Of a stretch of DNA of 22,308 bases, positions 17,470-22,308 are shown in pieces. The stretch is from Oppiella nova. Lineage: Eukaryota; Arthropoda; Arachnida; Sarcoptiformes; Oppiidae. The translations under genes and the position numbers were made by a program. The stretch is from the NCBI GenBank assembly GCA_905397405.1, contig CAJPVJ010000609.1:1-22308 (forward strand), given 5' to 3'. Position 1 is the stretch's first letter. Every line of letters starts with the position of its first letter. Under the pieces are notes generated by a model. That model was given only the letters and a program-made list of their open reading frames with translations. It searched no databases and was not told the DNA's origin.

Positions 17470-17548
17470 TTAAAGATAAATAGCAATAATGGCCACAAGA
17501 ATGAGAACCAAACTCACGGCACTGGTATTACGAGCGCCTGTGCTCTCA
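17470..17548 (-). CDS. Possible terminal exon with hydrophobic C-terminus (unknown gene)
   Basis: On the minus strand, after a possible acceptor (GCGCACAG), 25 codons and a TAA encode a Ser/Thr/Gly-rich stretch (ESTGARNTSA) followed by about 15 hydrophobic residues to the end (LVLILVAIIAIYL). This layout is typical of a GPI-attachment signal or a tail anchor. The GC-richer composition (17480-17560) stands out from the surrounding AT-rich DNA. The copy 3 UTR-like block with its AATAAA follows about 30 nt later, as a 3' UTR would. An in-frame TGA just upstream means it could only be an exon, not an independent frame. No upstream exon was recognised. This call is tentative. Confidence 0.25.
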
Positions 17549-17563
17549 CTGTGCGCTCACTAT

Positions 17564-17672
17564 TTTGTCGGACTTTTTTATGACTAAAAACCAAAAGTTT
17601 GATTTAATCGCGAGAAATGAGACAAAATTACAGTTTTTATAACTTTATAAGTTTTATTCAAAGCATTTGACT
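17564..17672 (+). repeat. Diverged direct repeat, copy 2
   Basis: This is the partner of 15015-15108. It differs by an insertion around AAGTTTGATTTAATC and scattered changes. Confidence 0.8.
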
Positions 17673-18180
17673 ATAAATTAAATGAATGTATGTATGAATG
17701 CATTGAAATATTATACTTTTAACACAATATTATATATGATAATAAACACAATAATAGTTTCATTTTATAAAATAAAACCGTAAATCATAAAAATATATTC
17801 AAATTAATGTAAATAATTCTCTAATAAAATGATAATTTAGTTGGAAACTTGTTCACAAATATTTTGGTCACAAATGCATCCCTTAGAGAATGTGTCGTGA
17901 ATTGCATTTTGTGGCCAAAAATACAAACATACAAACAGTCAATGTGTTCATTCAGTCAATGAATTTCAATACATTTTGTGTTATAAAAGGCAAAAACTAT
18001 ACATTCACTGCAATTTATACTGTCTATTACTGTTACTATTATTATTACTATTGGTCATATAATTATCAATAATTGTGAATATATTCCTGCATTTGAAAGA
18101 AGTTTGAAAATTAAAAATTAAATTCTTGTTTATCATAATTTTCCACTTAAACAACAATTATCATAGCATTTGATGTATTA

Positions 18181-18290
18181 GCCCGCCCTACCCCCGGTCC
18201 CGGCCACCTATAAGTCATTAGAAATTATTATTATTATTATTATTATAAGTATTCCGATCGAAACGATAGGGAAGTGTAGCCAAAAGGTTG
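18181..18290. mobile_element. Possible decayed DNA-transposon (hAT-like) remnant
   Basis: An isolated C/G-rich patch (GCCCGCCCTACCCCCGG) lies in AT-rich DNA and is followed about 100 bp later by AAAAGGTTGGGAAC. That string resembles the inner part of terminal inverted repeats of some hAT-superfamily elements (TTCCCAACCTTTT on the other strand). No matching opposite terminus, target duplication or transposase was found, so this is weak. Confidence 0.15.
18224..18245. repeat. ATT microsatellite
   Basis: About seven perfect ATT units. Confidence 0.85.
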
Positions 18291-18344
18291 GGAACTATTA
18301 TTAAGTTTTTAAAATTCAATCATAAAATTACAAAATAATCTTGA

Positions 18345-18580
18345 TACATCTTTTAAGATATCTATTACTCATTTCAAGTCATCAGTAATTACAATTGTAT
18401 TCATGAATATATCGGACAATCAATGAATTGTTTTGTAAAGTATGATACTAGTATTATAATTTGTTTTCTTACTATTGTAATAGGTTATACAGTAGTATAG
18501 AAATGTGTATTGAACATTTTAAATTAATTAAATAGAGTTAATATTTTGTAGTAATGAATACATTTACAAATACAGATACT
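18345..18580 (-). repeat. Diverged inverted repeat, right arm
   Basis: The reverse complement aligns with 15205-15440. The pair brackets the minus-strand CDK9 locus at roughly equal orientation-reversed distances. This fits an older inverted duplication, two divergent haplotypes joined head to head, or two members of a dispersed repeat. Confidence 0.8.
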
Positions 18581-20005
18581 TTTCAATGTTTTGAGTGATT
18601 CTTCAGGTATTTCATTGAATATTAAATATTAGAAATATTTATATTTATGGATAAAGTATTCATAAATTATTGAATAATAATTATTTGCTACACAATAGCT
18701 TGGATTACAATCAATTGATTAATTTGCGTCAAAAATACAAAAAGATTTTTCAATGCTATTCATTGAAATGTATATCAATTGAAATGATTTGACAATTTAT
18801 TAATAGAAATATATATTTTATATAATATGATATTAAAACAAACTTTTGTTTCTAAAATATTTGTGTAAATATAAATTTCAAATAATGCAAATATGTTTCA
18901 ATGATTTCCTGTTGTGTTTTGAAATATTGTATAACTTATTAAATACTTAATAAAATTCAAGAATATACTTAAGGCTAATATACACCCATTTAGTTGAATA
19001 AATTATAATAAATTGTTTATATATTAGTGAATAGTTATTATTCAATAGTAAGCTAGTAACCAAAATAGTCAATTATTATTGTTAGTAAACTATTTTAACA
19101 GTCATTACCAATTTAATTGATAATTAAATACCTCTAAAATATTAGATCACAATTTTAGATTTATATAAAATTATTTTATTTTAATTACTATTATTTATAT
19201 AACCCTTAAAATGCCATTTACATAAATATTTGATTGCAATACAACACAACAAATAAAATTTATTACAATTTAAAATAAAATGTTTAACTAATGACAAAAT
19301 TCTTGACAAATGAATATTCCTATAGTATTCTCACACATGATATGCACATTGCGTTTGAATGGCACACAAATTGCTTATTATTTCTGAACATTATTTGCCT
19401 CAAAAAAGTCACATTTATTTCAAGTGTTGATTAATTTCGTGACCAAATGAACACTAATATCGTATATAATGAACACAGAAATTAGTAATTTGTTTGCACT
19501 CAAGGTCTTCTCAGTTATAGTTTATTATACGAACTTTTTCTCGAGAAAACTATTCAGAAGTTATTAATTATGTTTGAAAATCACATTTCATTTTGTCTTT
19601 TATATATATTTATAATATAATAAATTTGATATAATATGCGGTATATTTTGGGAAGCCTTGGCCACACAAACACCTGTTCCCTCCGATTCCTACTCTATTT
19701 CACAGTTAATACAAATCAATCACATAATTAACTACTAATACAACTAATAATATACTAATAAAACAAATAAAAATCTCAAAACAATCGATTATATGCTGCT
19801 TTAAATTTAATCGCTTTTGAATGTAATTTTATATTTAAACTTATTTTTGTTTTTATGTTTAATCAGTAAAAAACAAAACAAATATTTATTTAAATAGCTT
19901 TTAACAGTAATGTATGATTAAAAATATTTACTTTTGACAATTTAGATACATTGGAAAAAATATGCATTTATGTTAAATAAATAGTAGGCTTATCGAGGGT
20001 CAGGT

Positions 20006-20059
20006 AGAGAGGGAGAGAGGGAGAGAGGGAGAGAGGGAGAGAGAGAGAGAGAGAGAGAG
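20006..20059 (+). repeat. Purine-only GA-rich tract
   Basis: There are 54 consecutive purines. The first half is built on an eight-base GAGAGGGA unit and the second half is plain (GA)n. Mirror-symmetric polypurine tracts of this type can form triplex (H-DNA) and often stall sequencing. Confidence 0.9.
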
Positions 20060-20884
20060 TCTGAGAGATCGTGAGCTGGTCTTCAAGCACTAAAAATAAG
20101 TAAATATATTAATAATAATCAAAATAATAATGCTATGAATAATAGAAAGCAAATATTAATTACAACTGAAAAAAAGTTTTCAAAAGAAAAGCATTTAATC
20201 GAAACGAACACGAAATTAATTATAAAAGAAATATGTATTTCCACTCAAAATATACTACACTATACTGTAGTGAACACAATAAGAGTGTGTTTTGTTTTTG
20301 AAGGCAAATATATTTTTAAATAACTTTTTTGATAACCAAAGGATAGTCTCTACTAATGTGTCGACACATGCAAAGGAGTTAAGAAATTATTTTAGGGGTT
20401 TTATCGATAAGAATAATTTAATCATTATTTATAAATATACTAAATTGGTTATTAGTTATAATTATTATTTTTATTAATTTATAAAAATATTGCTAAATAT
20501 TTAAAATCAATGATCTCTGGACTACCCCTTCGCCCCCAGTTGTGACCATCACTGGTTGCAAACTATGCTAAAAACAGTCGCCAAATACCGGAGCCGTAGG
20601 ATTGCGTGCCGTTAGTGAAAGGCATTCACAGAATATACACCAGAATATGGTTTGACTACAGGTTTCGCTTCGGATTCCTGATGTGAATCACTGCTGAATA
20701 CAACACTAAACACGGCATTCATTATAGCCTTTAAAACACATCGCATTCACACTATTGTCTAACAGTCGGTGTCTGTCCTTAACATTGAAAACACGGCTCC
20801 GATTGTGTTAACCATTGAAGTCATTATTGGTTTCGTTGCGATACTACTCGTAGTTATTATTTGTGAAGGAAATCATAACAAAGT

Positions 20885-20940
20885 TTTTTTGTTTCAATAT
20901 TTTATTTTTATCCCGAAAAGTGTAATATTGAAACAAAAAA
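20885..20940 (+). promoter_or_regulatory. 17-bp perfect inverted repeat just before the GFRP start codon
   Basis: Positions 20885-20901 and 20924-20940 are exact reverse complements (17 bp, core GTTTCAATATT / AATATTGAAAC), with a 22-base spacer. The right arm ends four bases before the ATG at 20945. If transcribed it would form a long A/U-rich stem directly against the initiator codon and could restrain scanning ribosomes. It could also be a small palindromic insertion or a DNA-level site. The sequence match is certain; the function is inferred. Confidence 0.6.
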
Positions 20941-20944
20941 CATT

Positions 20945-21563
20945 ATGTCGTATGTGTTAGTGTCAACCGAGGACTTCCATAGGGGCCCCACCAGACTGTC
21001 CAGTATTGACCCCTATCTACACGAGAAGTTACCCCTCACTATCATCAAGGATACCATCTTTTATCAGGTATTGGTTTACAACTATTATATTTATTTTTTC
21101 TTAAAATTATTCTCGATTTTAATAGTTTAATATGAAAATTTAAATTAGGTTATATTAATTGCTATGCTATATTTATAATTAAAATATCGTAAGCCATTGA
21201 ATAACATTAGCAGCAAAAGTAAATTAAAATCACATATTGTTTATCAAAATGATTAGAACAAATAGACCGAACATTAAATTAATCATTTATGAAAATATAC
21301 AATAATATTTAAAAATAAACAAATAATTTGTATTCAATTTTAATCGCCAATTGAAGGGTGAGTCCCAATACGACCCGCACGGACGGTACTGGAAGTTCCG
21401 GGTAGAGGACGCACCGGTGCGGGTGTTGAATAAGTTGCTGGACATCGGCTACCGGGTCAAGACTGGCAGCTGTCTGTCCAATGGACGCAATTATGACAAC
21501 CATTCCGGACACGCCTGGACTCTATACAAGAGGGACGTCAAGGAGTTAGGCAACAGCTTTTAG
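20945..21563 (+). CDS. GCHFR: GTP cyclohydrolase I feedback regulatory protein (GFRP), two exons
   Basis: GFRP binds GTP cyclohydrolase I and mediates tetrahydrobiopterin inhibition and phenylalanine activation of this first step of BH4 synthesis. Exon 1 is 20945-21067 (41 codons, MSYVLVSTEDFHRGPT...), exon 2 is 21357-21563 (68 codons plus TAG). The 289-nt intron is GT-AG with phase 0. The total is 109 residues against 84 in human. The N-terminal beta strand with following GPT, the YWKFRVEDAPVRVLNKLLDI helix region and the GYRV strand match the family in order. The sequence after GYRVKTG is expanded (Asn/His-rich loop) and there is a nine-residue tail beyond the usual end. The 3' splice site has a weak pyrimidine tract. 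Start choice is the first ATG, after an in-frame AT-rich leader. Family assignment is good; functional conservation of the loop is not proven. Confidence 0.85.
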
Positions 21564-22308
21564 GCCATTCCTATAGCCATTTAAACCAGGAACCCATTAC
21601 CGGGTCTAATATTTTTAATCACTAATGATTTAAATCTAATTTTTGTAAAATTTTAACTTTAATAGTTACATTACATTATACGGTATTTCGGGTTATTTAG
21701 CACTTTTTGCATGTAATTAATTTTGTTTCCATTTTATATTTCACTTTAATGTTATTTTAATATAATTTTTTAAATTGATTGATCATTTGTTTTACTAAAT
21801 AATTTTCGCATTTAATTAAATATTTTATTTTATTAGTTTATTAACATTTCTTTGTAAACTTTTTTTGGCAATAAATATAATGTTAGAAAAATAAATTGAA
21901 TTTTATTTTACATCAAAGAGTTTTATTGCAATTTTATATTGGATTTTACATAGCAAACAAAAAATAGCCAAGTGCACAAAAGGATTAATAATTATATTAA
22001 ATCACTTGAATAGTTTTATTTTGGTTTAGTATAGATTTGTTTTGTCAAAGCATTCATTATTATAACATGTTTTTAATAATACACAACTATCTAGATATTT
22101 ATACTATCAAAGTAATTTAGATTTTAATTTATTTAGCGGTGATTTACTTAATTAAAACTACATATAAATTATATGATATAACATACGTAAACGTGCTTGA
22201 TACAAACTTATCAAAACAAACCTAGATTCTTATACATCATCTAATTAAAAGCGGTGTTGAGGATACTTACTGCTAAGATAAACATAAATCTCAAATACCC
22301 TGAACATA
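21564..22308. other. GFRP 3' UTR and AT-rich spacer
   Basis: This is AT-rich, with no gene seen up to the window end. Confidence 0.5.
21870..21875 (+). terminator. Candidate polyadenylation signal of GFRP
   Basis: AATAAA about 310 nt after the stop codon; another at 21890-21895. Either could be used. Confidence 0.45.

Larger units (their letters stand above)
17673..20944. other. AT-rich intergenic region upstream of GFRP
   Basis: No gene is supported. It contains the right arm of a diverged inverted repeat, an ATT microsatellite, an isolated GC-rich patch at about 18180-18290, a purine tract at 20006-20059, and a GC-richer stretch at about 20510-20790 that probably includes the GFRP promoter or a leader exon. 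A pyrimidine-rich run ending CACAG at about 19675-19703 resembles a splice acceptor but is not followed by coding sequence. Confidence 0.5.

Noticed and set aside
19640-19705. GC-richer patch ending in a strong acceptor-like pyrimidine tract (…TTTCACAG)
   Set aside because: The sequence after it is AT-rich with no coding frame, and no matching donor or domain was found.

Overview
This is eukaryotic nuclear DNA, probably from a small arthropod. An oribatid-type mite draft genome would fit, but the species is inferred and not proven. The long spacers are very AT-rich. Coding exons are short, clearly GC-richer, and separated by small GT-AG introns (65-72 nt in the first gene). The encoded proteins are conserved metazoan housekeeping proteins. 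No prokaryotic operon, CRISPR array, phage or viral gene is visible.

Layout: 1-3200 is AT-rich spacer. 3607-5446 (+) is a complete six-exon methionine aminopeptidase 2 gene. 5950-6381 (+) is a single-exon gene for an unrecognised small secreted protein. 9109-12520 (-) is RAB2, with every exon visible except the first, and with its third exon present twice in a ~0.9 kb tandem duplication. 13822-14436 (+) is the 5' end of CDK9, cut at a single N. 15553-17272 (-) is the rest of CDK9, lacking the first ~25 codons. 17470-17548 (-) may be a terminal exon with a hydrophobic C-terminus. 20945-21563 (+) is a two-exon GTP cyclohydrolase I feedback regulator (GFRP). The recognised products act separately: N-terminal methionine removal, ER-Golgi trafficking, transcription elongation control and tetrahydrobiopterin regulation. 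The window does not suggest a joint pathway.

The most unusual content is structural. (1) A 129-bp segment at 10948-11076 reappears at 11994-12122 as its exact base-by-base complement WITHOUT reversal. I compared the two letter by letter and found no mismatch. No known DNA rearrangement makes this, so a strand-handling error in assembly or gap filling is the leading explanation. (2) A 539-bp CDK9 block is perfectly inverted (13898-14436 versus 16734-17272) and ends at the N. (3) An exactly 127-bp sequence from the MetAP2 3' UTR occurs three times and sits at both chimeric CDK9 junctions. 127 is a common maximum k-mer of de Bruijn assemblers, which points to misjoining around repeats or divergent haplotypes. 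(4) A 17-bp perfect inverted repeat ends four bases before the GFRP start codon and could be a real regulatory hairpin.

I see no convincing new multi-gene biological system. The gene calls are robust. The arrangement from about 10.0 to 17.5 kb should not be trusted until it is checked with long reads.
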